In this document: positions 14,101 through 29,100 of the stretch, piece by piece | Numbering within the stretch: the first letter of the stretch is position 1 | Layout: every line of letters begins with the position of its first letter | From: Campylorhamphus procurvoides | Taxonomy: Eukaryota; Chordata; Aves; Passeriformes; Dendrocolaptidae | Length of the DNA: 64,000 nucleotides | Assembly: GCA_013396655.1 (NCBI GenBank) | Contig: WBMV01000785.1 | Span: 1,126,362-1,190,361, forward strand | Direction: 5' to 3' | Translations under genes and position numbers: made by a program | Notes under the pieces: model-generated | What the model saw: the letters and a program-made list of their open reading frames with translations, nothing else | Told to the model about the DNA's origin: nothing | Databases searched by the model: none

Positions 14101-17100
14101 GTTGCTGTCCAGTGGTTGCACAGCCTCAAGGCCTGTTTCTCACTCTGCCCCCACCACAGTGTAGGCTGGAGGTGAGCTTGATGCTGGGAGGGGATACCGC
14201 TAGGACAGCTGACCTGAACTGACCTATGGAATGTGCATGCCATATAGCATCATGCTCAGCTATAAAAAATGGGGGATAGCCATTCCAAAGTTACTGTTGC
14301 TTGAATACTGGTTGGGCATCTTGTGTGAGATGGTGTTTGCCTTTGCATCACTTGCCTTTTTATTTCCCTCAGTTACTAAACTGTCTTTATTTTGGCCCAC
14401 CCATTTTTCTCATTTTTGCCCTTTCCGTTCCCTCCTCCATTCTGCTGCAGGGGGAGGAAGGAGTGAACACCTGAGTGGGTATTTGGTTGCTGGCCAGGGT
14501 CAACCTACCACAATGAATGACGAGTCACATATAGGAATTGAGATATGAAATACATGACTGAAACAATATGAATGCCCCTACAAAGAGAACTATAGTTCTC
14601 TGATAAGATTTTGTGCATGCAGGACCAAATCAACTGTAAACTACTAAATTGATTTAATAAGTAAATTTTTGTGACTATGGTCATGTATTTTTTGATGTCC
14701 AGACCAAATAATTTCAAGTTTTAAAGAAATATATGAAATCTAAAAGTTCCTGAAGAAAAACTCAGCATGCATATTATCTAGATTTATAGTGAAACTAGAA
14801 TTTTTGATACTGAGTTTATTGCAAACTTATATGTAGTATGGTGCTATACAGCATTGTCAGGTAGTTTCTAATTTGTTTTTAGTCTTGAAATTTTGATTTT
14901 TGATAAAATCAAGGTAACCTAGCAAAAGCGTCTAAAAGCAAGATTTATCCCCCAAAGTTGATCAAGAAGAAATACAACTTGAGAACAGGAGCAGATACCT
15001 AAATTTCAGCCTTACTGATGTTAGAACAAAACGTTTTTTGTGTGTGTGTATGTGTGTGTTTTAATTATGCGACAGGTATTGGATTACAGAGTTCTGGATT
15101 ATGTTCAAAATGGACTCTAAACTATCCGCAACTATGGAGGAATTTCAAGAGCTGGTTAGAGCTAATGGTGAGGAGTTACACTGTCGTCTAATTGACACGT
15201 CTCAAATGTGAGTGCCAAAGTCTCAATATGCTCAGAAAACAAACTTTTTCAGTGAATTTTCTTTATTGAAATATAACGTCTCTCAGAAGCCATATGTTAT
15301 CTATCCTTAGAAGAGTTTACACTTTATTACAGATGAAATACATCCCATGCAGTAGAACAGAATGCCTTCCAGGAACAGCTTAGGTTGAATTTAGCTGCAT
15401 AGACTTCATCATAGACTTTGTGCTGATTCTCTGTGCTACCTGAATTTTACTCCAACTAGGGAACTTAGAAAATTTGTACAGTTCTAACGATTTTGAAAGA
15501 GTACTTGAAGTCAATGAGGAGAAAACAATTTGGTTGGGTAACAGATGAGGTAAAAGAAGTGTGTTTATATTTTAGCACCAAAACTAAGGAGATATATTAT
15601 TACATTGTCAGACCCTTGATAATGTTTTATATGATTTTAAGTCATAAAATACTTGTCCTGTATAGAATAAATCCTACAGTTATACATCACACAGTTCTTT
15701 TCTTGGGAAGGAAACTTTCCCTGTTATATGAGAGTAAGATAGTTCTATGGAACTGTATAACAGTGTGAGTTCATATATTGGGTGGAAATACACAGGCTAA
15801 AGCAGAGCAGAATTTGACTTACATTTTATATCTTGTTCTGAAAGAGGATATTTAGTTTTTTCAAATGCAAATAAATTTCATTATTCCATGGGTGAATAGC
15901 AAAGGGGGACATACTCAGAGGCTGGTCAAGGAAATCTGCAAGAATTATTAAACGAAGGAGTGCTGAATGTATTTGATGAAGACAAAGTTATAGACGGTTG
16001 TTCTGGAAATGAAGTATAGAATCTCATGCTGTTTAGTAATATAATTGTATTGTACCTAATATGCTAAATCAATATAACAAAGACTAACAATAATATTTTT
16101 TCATGTAATATCTAATGCAGGAAAGGAGCTTGCTGTTTAGAAATTTTAATAATTCACTTTTTAATGCAGCGAGGCATGAAAACTGTGTTACTTTTGTATT
16201 AGGGAAAGAGGAAAATTTAGCTCTTCAGAAAATAATTCATGGTAATTCTGTTTTTAAAGCAATTCTAGGGATTGGTCTAGAAAGCTGACACAGCGTGTAA
16301 AGGCCAACACCAGTAAGAAACGGAAAGTCTCACTTCTTTTTGATCACCTTGAGCCAGAGGAGCTGTCAGACCACCTTACCTATCTTGAATTTAAATCTTT
16401 CAGAAGAATATCAGTAAGTGGTTTATTTTTATCTTATCTATCCATATATCCATTTATTTCTTTGTTTATTTATTTATTTAAAGGAAATATGGGAAAGACA
16501 TAGAAAATATGGCAGAGAGGTAGTATTACAAGATTAACTCTGCTACACAACTGTTGACAAGCAGAGTCTGTGTCCAGACTCTGTTTTGTTTTACTAGTGT
16601 TGAAGCTGGCCAGTGGTACTTGAGTGCACTTGAGTTTGAGTGCATACTCTTTTGCTACAGCCACTTGAAAGAGAGAGAGTGAACCTAAACTGTGGAATAG
16701 AGCCAGGGCAAGGTCAATTAGAAGAAAGAGGAGCACACTTTCTTCCAAAGCCAAGATCTTCCTTCTTAGAGTCTCTCTCTTTTTTTTTTTTTAGAACAAA
16801 TAATAAAATTGCACAGGAATTCGTAGCCTCCTTTGTCTCAAATCAGTAATCAGGCTGAAATGGGATGAAGGAAACTTGGAATACTCTCCTAGAATGCTAA
16901 CCTTCCATGGTGGTAGGGAACAGGGCAGCATTCCTGTGCAGTGACTAATGGACTGTGTCAAAGGTGTCTTCTGGACTCTGCTTGCCTTTTTTGATTGTGC
17001 ATGACAAAGTAAAGACTAGAGATAGGAAAGCACTTTGAAAAATGCCTTTTTTAATGTAAGGATGGTTTAAAATATTTTATTAGACAAGCTTTCAAGTACA

Positions 17101-20100
17101 CAAAAAATTCCCAAGGATTTATCTTGTTTATGTTTTCTTTCATTTGATTTGTTTTCTCAGCTATGTTTGTAGCTGATAAAATGCAAACTTCCCTATGTAC
17201 CTTGGCTTCACTGGCATTATTGTATGCTACAGCATCACCTCTATTCGAGCCTGATACAGTTCACACATGGAAAAGTGAACGTTAGAGACCAAAATCTAAG
17301 AAGGTTGCAAAGTCAGTGTGATGATAAAAGTGACAGCAAAGTGGATTTTTTAGTGGGTATTTTTTGTCATTGTTACTGAGTGGGTTTGAATTTTGAATAT
17401 GAACCCTTGCAAGGAAAGGGTTTCTCAATAGTTGGAAGATTTTGCAGTTGTATGTTAGTGTACTTTATTTTGAGCTGACAGTACATGACTATGTTTTGTG
17501 TTAAATTCAAAAAGCTATAGAGCCAAAGTCATGCACAGATTACTGCCTGTAGGCAGTAATAATATGCAAAGCTTATATAACTCTTAACATTTTCAAGCTC
17601 TGTGCAGATATAAGGTAATTAACGATTACTGAGTGTAACAAATATGGTTTTAGTCAGAGTGTCAGATGTGTCGTGGGGTTCCAGCAGTTACATACACACA
17701 TACATTTTATATGCAGGGTTCCTGCATATGTTTTGGTACAAAATTGAGTTGACCAAGACTAGATCAGAAAATAATGGGTAATTAATAAATAGGTATATGA
17801 ATTAAATCTTTACAAAATGCATTCAAGATATGCTAAGCCACAGAATCCTTTTGTTCTTCTAACATGGCACCATGTACTGCGAGAAAAGCTGCAAATGTTA
17901 TTAGTCACAGAAATAACTATTTAAAAGTTTGGTTATTTGAAAGTCAGACTGGAATACTTGATCCCCTGAACATATTCAGCACACAGCAAAATCTTCCATG
18001 AGACACCATGCATCTTGCAGCAAATTAAAATGGAGTAGTGTTCACAGAGTAATGACTATAGATATGCTGGTGCTTGGAAACTGTTTTAATTTATAGTCAA
18101 AAAATACAGAGAGGCCATAGTCTTTTGTGAGAATCTCAACTCTGCATTCCTGTTGAGGTTCTTAAGTTAGTCATTGCAATAACTGACTCTTGCATTATTT
18201 AAGTACCTAAACTTTTTTACCATATCTTCCACTAACAATTTTGTAACAGCTGACCTCAATAAATTTGTGCGCCACAATTATTTCTAAACTTTTAAGTATC
18301 AGGTTAGATATAAATTTCTTCAGCATTGAAATTTTTTTTTGAAGGAGACGGCTGCTGAGAACAAAATATAAACTGATTCATAATTGTACTGAAACTGCTG
18401 TGAAGTCTATAATTAAGTAGTCAGGTATTGCAAAATTATCTACCTGTATAGAGTAGTTGCTTAAATTTTAAGATCAGCCAAACCTGGCTGGGGTTCAAAA
18501 TTCAAGCAGTAATTGTAATGTAAGTACCATGTAATCTCAGAGACAGCTCTACTTATTGCTGTTAATTTTTCTTTCATTTTAATTTAATAAGAGGACAAAT
18601 CCAGAGGTGTCTGCTGTCATATATGCTTTTAAGGTGTTAATAGTAGATGGGAAAAAATTATAAAGTTGCAAGAAAGTGAGAGAGAAAGAGAGAGAGTAAG
18701 AAACGAACAGCCTGATAATTTATGACCTTTCCTTAAGGATCAATGCCATTCAGCATATTCCTGTGTCCTTAAGAAAGGAATAGACATCTATTACAGCTAT
18801 GAATGTTTTTGGTAAGATGTTAGTATTAGTGGTCATAATAAAGAATGAATACATAAATCCCGTGCCACATTTTCTGATGATGCAAATTCTTGTGTATTTT
18901 TGTTAATGGATAAACCAAGAGAAGGGATAAGCATTGCATCAAGGAAAGCAAACGATTGGTTCTCTTTGATCTTAATGGGAAGAATGGCTTAAAAAGATCT
19001 ATGTGTCGCATACAGGTATCTACTAAATAATTTTAGATTGCCTTGGTTAAATAAGAGAATTTCACAAGCTGTATTAAAAATATTAAGGTATCTGTAGTCC
19101 TTATTCTTAATGGTCTTATCTCAGTTTCATATTAATCTCATTGAACTTGCTTTTTGTATTAGTGTAGCTTAATTTAGAAGTGTGCCCTCGCTACACAAAC
19201 TGAACATTAAACTCCCTTAAACTATTACTGATTTACTAGATTACACTTTGAATTTGGTTATATTCTTTCCTATAGAAGCCTAGGCTCAATGAATCTATGA
19301 AGCCACTGAAGCTGAGAGGAAAGCCCCAGTTCTAATCATCCTTGGGCTTATAAGAGCCAGGGCTTCTGAGATATGGCAAAAAGATGCTTTCACTTAATTT
19401 GATTAGTTGAAAGCTCTGCTGTAAACTGAAAAAAGCTTTTACAAAGGAAAGATTTCAGTCTTACAGATATTGAAAGGATAAAACATATCTTTTATATTTA
19501 ATTTGAAAAGCAAACCTCTGCACATACATCATGAAGTACATGGAACTGTACATGAATTTTCATTTGCGCTTCTTTTGTTTAAGTTCTCAGATTATCAGAA
19601 CTACATTGTGAATAGTTGTGTGAAAGAGAATCCAACAATGGAAAGATCAATTTCTCTTTGCAATGGTATCTCTCAGTGGGTGCAGCTAATGGTTCTCAGC
19701 AGACCAACACCACAGCTTCGAGCTGAAGTGTTCATCAAGTTCATTCATGTTGCACAGGTCAGTTAAAATCTGACATGTTTGGTGTTTATTTTGTCTTTCT
19801 CTGATACCTTTATATTTATATACCTTAATAGTCCTTTTCCTGCTCTTCCCATGCTACTACTGTAGAATGAACTGGGAGTGTTGGCACTGGCCTCCCGGTT
19901 CATACACATCGCATGCATATTCGTGTATGCTGTGCTGTCATACCAGCTATTCAGAAATTACAGTGTCAGGGCACCAAGACTTTCTCCTCTTCATTCTAGA
20001 GAAACTGTTTTCACTGAAAAACTAGACTTGCTTTTGAGTCAGTGTGTGAGATTCCCAGCTGTGGCTCTGTACCTTTCCAAAGCATGAACCACTCTCATGC

Positions 20101-23100
20101 TTTTGGCCATAATTAAAAGCATTCCACCAGAAATGCCTTTCTGGATAAAAGCAGACCTATGGTCCTGTTGGCCCTCTTTGCATACTAATTCAACTGCAGT
20201 CATAATAGGCAGTGTTTCCTAGTTATGGTGGACTCTCAGAAGAGGGAGAAGTACTGAGGAAGTACTTTGAAGACTTTGTGTATCTGCAAATTTAATATCT
20301 GATTTAATAACAGTAGAATAAGTCCATGCTATGCCCAATAAAATCACAACTCATTGCCAAAATACATGAAGTCAAATGGCGCAAAATTTGTAAAACTTCA
20401 GAGTAAGAAAATAGAGGAAATGTAAAATTTGATTGTGCATGTTAAACGACTTGAACCTTTCAATAATAAATACTGATTTTTTTGTATGTCAACACAGAAG
20501 CTTCACCAGCTGCAGAATTTCAATACATTAATGGCAGTGATAGGAGGTCTCTGTCACAGTTCCATTTCCAGGCTCAAGGAAACAAGCTCATGTGTTCCTC
20601 ATGATGTAATTAAGGTTGGTATTGCTTCTCTAAGTTTTACAAATAAGATAACCTTTAACCTTTTTTCATTGCATGCACAAAAATCAACCTTGCTTCATTG
20701 GATAAGATGGAAAGACAGAATAAAAATTCCTTTAGTTTTGAAAGGGTTTTATTTGTTGTTTCTTCTCTGCATCACCAGTTACTCCTACACTTCTTCCAAC
20801 CTCACCTTTCTTCAAGACTTGTATAAACTCTCTAAGGTTTCTCTTTTAATCCTCAGATGTGACAAATTGCATTTTCCTGTATATGCAGTAGTACTGAATA
20901 GCATTTAAACAGAAAAAGAGAGAATTGGATCCTAGAACATTTGAGAACAAAAGTATTGTCACCCATAGCAGCATTGACCACCTGTCAGTGAAATGTTCGT
21001 TTTGTACTTCGAGTCTAAAACTGAAAGGACTGGTTTTGTTCACCTGCTCTTTTCCTATCATGGATTTTAACTAGTTCAGAATTGAACAGACTTAATACAC
21101 ACATTATAATAATGTTAGGAATCTGTTTTAATTTCCAGGTAAATTCTTGTGAAACACAGATGAAAGCTACTAAAAATGTGAAGGAAAGCATATTTTTAGC
21201 ACTAAAATTACTTCTTAAGAGACTTCTTAAGAGAATAAGATACTTTAGTATTTTATTCTGTCTTGCCCCTGAAAGATTTTGTATAGGTATCTAATGAGCA
21301 TGTTTTCATGATCAACTTGAATGAAGAGTGCAGATCTGGAGTACAGATCTAAAGTATGACCTCCCACTGGTAATGGTCACAGGTCTCAGAATCTATAAAA
21401 TCAGTTAGCAAGGTTACTTTAGAAATATGTTGTTTTTCAAATTTTGTCATTATATGGACTGCATATGGTACATCATTTGAGTAAATTCTTGTATCAAGAA
21501 ATTGCATACAAGTGCTAATAGAAAGCAGGTGAAAAAAAGCTGGTAATTAGTGACTTGAGAACATATTTTAAGGTTGAACTGTAAAACCGTTTCTAAAGCT
21601 TCCAAATCAAGGGGTTTAACAGGAACTTCCCAAAGCAAACATTGTTCCATTGATTTTGTCAGCTTTGTACCTCTATAGTTTTAAGCAATATCTAGCAGTA
21701 TTTATGCTGCTAGACTGAGGATTAATTTGGCCTTTACAACAAACCCAATATATTGTTTCTAATTAATTTCCATGGAAAAAGTTTTCTTAAAAGCACCTTG
21801 AACCACACGAGTTCTGATCACACTGCAGTGGGATCATAAAACAGCATAGGGTTTCTCTGCCAGGACTCTTCCAGCAATTCCAGCTGGTCACCTGAAAGTC
21901 AGAGAAGTTCATTCCGCATTTTAGGGCGAAGATGACTGCTTTTGTAAATGTCAGAGAACTTGTGCTGTGTTTATGCATTAATTGCATACAGATCCCTTTG
22001 ATTTGACAGGATTCTATTTCTTTTCATTTGAATAAATGGGGAATTGTAGAGAGACCTAATTATAGATTAGGCTATAGGTTAACTATCTTTAATTACATAT
22101 TAGTACCTAGATTATAGGTATAGGAAATCTAGAATACCCAGATTTCATTTAAAGTTTTAAAAGCCATTTCAAGAGTCATTGTGAGTAAACTCCTTAAAAA
22201 TCACATGGGACTTCTTCTGCTGTATATCAAAAAAAGAAACAGTAACCAGTGCTGATTTTTTTGTATTCTTTTTATTTTTAGGTGTTTAATGAAATGACAG
22301 AACTGCTTTCATCTTACAGAAATTATGATAGTTACCGACGGGCCTATAACGAGTGCAGTAACTTTAAGATCCCAATCCTTGGGGTCCACCTGAAAGACCT
22401 GATATCACTTTATGAGGGCATGCCAGACTACTTGGAGGACAAAAAAATTAACATATACAAACTATACTCTTTGTATAACCACATAAATGAGCTGATACAA
22501 CTCCAGGAAATGCCACTTCCTTTGGAGGCTAATATGGACCTTGTTCATTTGCTTACAGTAAGTTTGTTAGATAAGATAAATACCTTCATTTGAAAATTTC
22601 ATATACCTCTCAAACAACTAATTAGAGAATTCAATTAATTAATTAATTATGAATACGTAATGTTGTAAGATTTTTTTTTCCCTTAAGGGGAAATATACAG
22701 CAATAGAAGAGAAGAAGCTGGTGACACTGATTTATCTGATTTATCAGCAAGAGCAGAGGTGCCAGTTCAGCAGTATGCTTCCAGTTATTTCTGTAAGGGA
22801 AGGAATTGTTTATTTTTGCTTCACTATAGTAGTAGGCACTTTGTACTTTCAACAAAGAAGTGCTCTGAATCCTCTGCTGATTAAGCCTAAATAGGGAAGA
22901 AAGAAAACTTCCTTAGATGCACCTGGAGGCAGAAGATTGCATACAAATATTCCTTGTGTTGAAAGCACAAACTTTCACACGAAAGTTCAGTCCTTCAAGA
23001 TGCCACATTTCTAGCCAAGTTTCTTCTGGTAATTAAAAAAACTGTCTGACATAAACATTAGTTAAATGTTGTACTACTCTTCCAGTCATAGTCAGTGCCA

Positions 23101-26100
23101 TGTTACTAAAAAAATTGATACTACCTAGCATGTATGTTACAACAATAGTTTTAACTTCTCCTAGGACGTTAAAATACTACCTTTTATTAAAAAGTAAATC
23201 TACCTTTTTGTTTCTCAGTTTTATTTAGCCTTAACAAGTATCTCAGCTTGGAAAAACAAGACAGTCCACTTCCACTTTCTGGTTAGAAGGCCTGATTCAG
23301 GAAAAAGCTAACAGATAAAAATGCTTACATGCCTCAGGCTATTTGTTATCTCTGGGAGCATTCTTGTGTGAAATTAAGCACACATGCCCAGGGCCTGAAA
23401 TAAAGCAACATGAATTTCTTACTTCTTCCTGCTATTTGTTTAAATGTTTTGTCTGAAATAATTCTAAATATTTTTTCTTTTAAATAATGTTTTATAAAAA
23501 CGACTATTACAAATATGTAGAACTTCGTCCACAATTTCATGCAGATATATATGACAGGACATAAATGAAAAGAAATACTTCATTTCAGCGCAGGAGTTTC
23601 TGGACTAATACTCTGGGACAGATAGTTTTCCTGGTTTTTTCCTGATTTTTCCAAATCTTCCTCCTTCTGTTTCCTTTAATCATAGGATTTCCCATTAGCA
23701 GGCAAATTGGTTTGAAGAGGTATTAGTAATTACATACATAAATCATGAGAAAAGTACCATAACATTTGGATTTTTGTTTTTTGAGTGTCAGAAACTACTT
23801 TAAGATTTCCTCAAGAATCTTAAAAAAATATTGTTATGAGGACAACAGTAATTCTTGCAGTTATTTACAAGAAAGTTATTGCATATCTGCAACTTGCATA
23901 AGGCTATTCATTGGATAAAACACCTTATTTTTGTTTCTTAATTTACATACATATGACTGCAGCAATTTTGATTCTTTGTAAAGTTTTTATTTTCTTTGGA
24001 CTTGTCATACATTGAGGCTTGTAACACATTAACATCTGGCTTTTCTATTCAAGTATTTAAAAACTGTCATATCACCACTCTTCATCTTAGCTTGAAATTT
24101 GTTTCGAGTCGATAAAATATTTGTTATACTATTTTCCAGGACATATGGAAAAGCAAAGATAATGTTTGATAATTTGATAATGTTTATCCAGGTGTAATGT
24201 TTCTCACTTTCCATAACTGCTTTTGACAGGTAATAGACTCACTAATAACATAGCTCATACGGTCACATGTTCCATGTTTAAACAAGAGTTTTCTGAGAAT
24301 TTCAGATGATGGACAGTTTCATTGGAATGGTGCTTTTGTACTTAGCTGCACAATGGACCACTTGAATATTATGGAAGTGACAGGTTTTTGCAGGTTATGT
24401 ATTAACTGACTGCTAATTATGCCTACAGTCACTTGCTATGCTAATGACTGTAATGGTGCAGTGTTACAGATTTCTACATAATGGGAGTAGCAGTCTGGAA
24501 TGTGGAATTGTATCCATTTCAAATCACTGTGAACATTTGTGCAGCATTTTTCTGAGGTGCAACATAAATTAAAAAATGCACCAAAATATATGAATGCACT
24601 CTAGAAACAAGTTTACAAAGTAGACTGTTTGAGGATTAAACTACTGTGTTTGTTTTCAGCTGTCCCTTGATCTTTACTACACAGAAGATGAAATTTATGA
24701 GCTTTCATATGCACGAGAGCCACGAAGTCACCGAGCTGCCGTAAGAGTTCTTAACAAAAGATTATTAACAAAAGGAATTCTTTTATGAATAATGTAAATT
24801 CTATCCCTTGCATTAATTGCATTAATTTAATTTTTGTTTTATTTTATGCTAAATTGAAAACATTTTAGCTTTATAGATTGAGTAAAGCATAAATTATTTG
24901 GTTGATGATGAAGCCTAATCTAGAACATATGGGAGAGTTGACACCATATCGGGTTTTATAATATGAAAACAAAGACAAATGAAGTTACTTGTGTAGACAC
25001 GTAACATCAGTCTCCATCTTGGCAGTTGAAAATGTTTCTTTCAAATGAAGAATTCTTATACGAATCAAATTATGAAACCCATGAGTGTTATATAGTAGTT
25101 TTGTTCCTGTTTTATAAATATGGTAAAGATGATAGTATTTCATGGCTGCCAGCAAACTGTGACAATTTAAGTAATGACTGCTGTTTTGAACAATTCAGGG
25201 AAGAGCTTCCTCTGAAACACTATGTAATTATCAAAAGTATGATGTCAGGTCCAACAGATCATTTCTGCAGTCCCGTATTACATAGTCCACTGTCACAAAT
25301 GAAAGAAGTGTAATACTGAAAATCTTTCCATGTAGTACTAATGAAGTTCCATTTATTTATTTTAGCCTTTGACACCTTCCAAACCAGCAGTAGTTGCAGA
25401 CTGGGCCTCAGGAGTGGCCCCGAAACCTGATCCAAAAACCATCAGCAAACATGTTCAGAGGATGGTAGATGTAAGTAAGGCTGGCCCACGTACCTATGTC
25501 ACATTAAAGGTGGGAGTTTAGACTTTTGCCAGCTAGTAGCCCCAGGAAAATCAAGACCCTGATGTTGGACAGTCTGTCAGTGTCTCATAATGAGACCCTT
25601 CACTGACAGATTTACAAGGTTGGAAGGCACCTTGACCTCCCTTGTTAGGGGGGACTCAACAGAGTGAAGACCCCTCAGGGGGCCCTACCAGGCGTTGTCC
25701 ACTGCGGGCAACTGCAAGGACTCACTTTAACAGTTTATGGAGTAACACTTTTATTAATTCAAATTTTGACAGATTAATAAGGTTCGGAGGTTGTCGGTGA
25801 TGGTGTCTACTGCAAACATATGTTCTTAAAGTAATCTATTGATAGATACATTAAGCAGGCACAAGCTCTAATAGGAAGCAATTTACTGATATGCTATGGG
25901 GTAAGCACAAACAAAAGCTTTAGTCCTAAAAGCAGCATTTAACGTGCGTAAAGTATAATTCTCACCCAAGGCTTCCCTCTGGAGTGGCAGAAGATGGACT
26001 CAGCCCATTGACAGATCCCAGGAGTTTTGGTGGAGGTCTTCTCCCACCTTCCCCCTGTCCCCAACTTACTTCTATACTATTTTCTTTATGTTTAGGGAGT

Positions 26101-29100
26101 TTGAGTGGCTCTAGTCATAAATACCTTTTATTTCTGATTGGTATACCTAATAGGAGGGTAGTCATGGCTTGGCACTTGAAGAAGGTGTTAAACATGGTTT
26201 GTTGGCTTTAGCAGCAGAACACCTTGATTTTCCCTTATCAGACAGATATGTATGGTCTTGGTACCACAATGTTCCCTCATTCTGCTGGGATTTGAATGGA
26301 GGGGGGCCACGTAATCTCCACTTTGTTCCACACTCTGTTCTGTTTCTCTGAGCAGATGTTTATCATCCTACTATGTTGACTTCAGTCTGTCCAGGGAGTT
26401 GCAGCTGCTTTTTACCCTAAAATTCTGAATCCCCTCTAGGTTTAACTCTATCCATCATGCCACAACCTTACATTTCAGTTGTATTCTGAATCTCTAGGTA
26501 TGCAAAGATACAGGCATGGGAAAAAATAATGAATGCATTCAAAGTGGTCCTGAGCTTGCGAGCACTTCTGTCCTCACAAACAGGTATTTTTTGCCTAGCT
26601 GTAAATAGCAGCAGTGGCCAGTGAGGCACGGATGGAAATTCCTTAAATGGCTAAGGAGCTAGTGGGAAGTGCAAATGGTGGTTTGTATACTTTTAGAGTC
26701 ACTCTTTCAAGGAGCCAGGAAGTCCATTTCTACCAGGGACTCCAACAGTGTTATTGGTGAAGTCTGACAGTAGGCCTCTCAGTGGCTTTGTTACAAACAG
26801 CCATTGCTTTTTCTCTTTCTTTTGCATCCCCTACTTTATGGGAAACTGCCAAGTAAGGTGATTGATTCTAAAACTGCTGGGGAGAGGTAAAAGTTTGCAT
26901 GCCTGCTTCATCTCTTCTTTCTAAGCACTTCTAATATTGTGAGGCATGCTTTGATACATGCTGTTTTGGGAATATTTCTAAATTTGACCAGGTGTGCTCC
27001 TTGCCTTAGGGCCACAGACAAACAGCAATGCATTCAACAAGTGAAAACATGTGTCTGCCTGACAATTTTGTCATATAACTAATTTTTTCATAATACTGAC
27101 CTGATAAAATAAGCTTGGCAGCTACACTGGTTTGGCTACAGAAATCATCACTGGGAGCACTAATTGAGACCATTAGTACAAGTTGTTTGTGTGGGCCTGG
27201 AAAAAACGATCTTAAAGCAAAAGTCAAAAAGAGCTGTCATTGTGTCGTGAAGCATTTAGTCCAGCCTTTGTTGACTTGATGTTTTCCTGCAAATTAAGAA
27301 ATCATAATTCTTCTTTAGTATCGAGCAAAAAAAGCAATTTGGCCATTGCGCTGTAATAGACACTGGGAGAGGAAATCCATAAATAATGTGGAGACTTTCT
27401 GAAGTGGTAATTAAGGCCATCCTCATTACAAACTATTCTGCTATTACCTTGTGCAGTCTGTCTTCAAAAATTATGACCATGATCAGGATGGATATATTTC
27501 CCAGGAAGAATTTGAAAAGATAGCCGCCAGTTTTCCATTCTCATTTTGTGTAATGGCAAAGGACTGGTGAGTACCTGCTTATCAACTTTGTTGCATCTGT
27601 TTTGGGAGGGATTTGTGGGGTTTTGTGTTTAAATTGCATTTTTATCATTAGGGTGGTAAACCCATCCTCGTCACACACAAATAAGTGAAAACGTAACTGA
27701 CAAAAGCATCTTCTAAATGTGTTGTGAATGACATCTTCATGGACTTCCAGCAGTGGTAACCAAGCTGATTTAGAAGGAAGAACAGATAATAGTAAACGAA
27801 CTTATTTTTTTTTTAATATTCAGTATATACTACTAAAGAACTTTCCTAAGATAAAGCTGTCCCTAAAAATAGAGAATTGACAAATGTGTATTTTGATAAA
27901 ATTAAGAAAATTTTTTTAAATATATTAAAACATGGAAAAATACAATAGTGATTATTCAGATGTTTACTATGTAGTAGTTTTGAGGTTGCATCACGTGCAG
28001 ATATTCCATTTATCCTTACAGTCTGCATTTGTGTAGATAAGCTTCTGAATATTTTGTGAGTAATTGACAAGATTGTCTGAGATCACTGCAGTTTTTTGCC
28101 CATTAGACTATCACTATCATAAAATGTGAAGAAAGATATGTTTAATTCTTATGCTTTTAACAAAATATATGTCTCACAACTTTTTTTTTTAATCTATTTT
28201 CAGGGAAGGTCTGATTAGCAGGGATGAAATAACAGCTTACTTTATGAGAGCAAGCTCAATCTATTCCAAATTAGGACTTGGTTTTGCTCACAGCTTCCAA
28301 GAGACCACTTACTTAAGGCCTACTTTCTGCGACAACTGTGCTGGATTTGTAAGCTTTTTAGTAAATTAACATTTTTTGGAGTAATGCCTTTTTTTCTCTC
28401 ATAATTACCTTATGTTATATACAGAAATGGATCTATATAAAACATCAGTGAAGCTATATAGAACATCAGACTTCTGCCTGTGTAGCTGTTTAAGGTACCC
28501 TTTACACCCTTCTTGGAAGTACTAATACCTGTTTAAACATGGGTCATACCTTGTCTTTGGCTGTGTCACCAAACACAGACTCAGACAGGACTCCAAATCC
28601 AGAGCCTTCCACTCCATGGGGCTGATAGAACTCATGTCCTGATACAGACATGACATACCCCCTTGCCTAAGGCACAGAATGATTTAATAAAACTGACTAT
28701 CCGAACAATCTTCCGTTCAGCTGGGATCAGACACAGGAGCTGAAATAGAAGAATTCTCCATCTACTCCAGCTCCACAACTTCTCAGGGGTATATCAGATC
28801 TGCTGATATGTTCATTAGATCAAGGTATTTTGTTTGTGATTGAGGAACACATGAAATATTCTGTTTACCTTATGCTAAAGCGGTAAATAGTTCATATTTT
28901 GACCCTACCATTGAAAGTGTAGGAAAACAAGATGTTCTGCAAGTGCCCTGTTCTTAGAAAAGAGTGGTGCTTTTAGTGTATTTTTATATCTGGAGGTATC
29001 AAATGCACAGAGAAATATATTAATACATAATCTTTCGGTTTGTTTGAATTTCAGCTATGGGGAGTCATTAAACAAGGATACAGATGCAAAGGTAAGGTAT

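Larger units (their letters stand above)
13246..15075 (+). other. RASGRP1: RASGRP1 intron containing an LTR
   Basis: GT-AG intron of 1830 bases. It holds the sense-oriented ERVL-type LTR at 14004-14512 and a TG-rich simple repeat just before its acceptor. Open frames at 14022-14222 and 14231-14548 lie within the LTR and are not genes. Confidence 0.85.
25471..27456 (+). other. RASGRP1: RASGRP1 intron with a possible old insertion
   Basis: GT-AG intron of 1986 bases. A block of higher GC content and repeat-like character occupies about 25570-26391; the rest is plain intronic sequence. The open frames at 25984-26211 and 26169-26351 do not resemble a known protein. Confidence 0.75.

Noticed and set aside
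25612..25640. GGTTGGAAGGCACCT, similar to a word found in avian CR1 elements
   Set aside because: The match is one short word, with no further CR1 sequence and no typical 3' tandem repeat.
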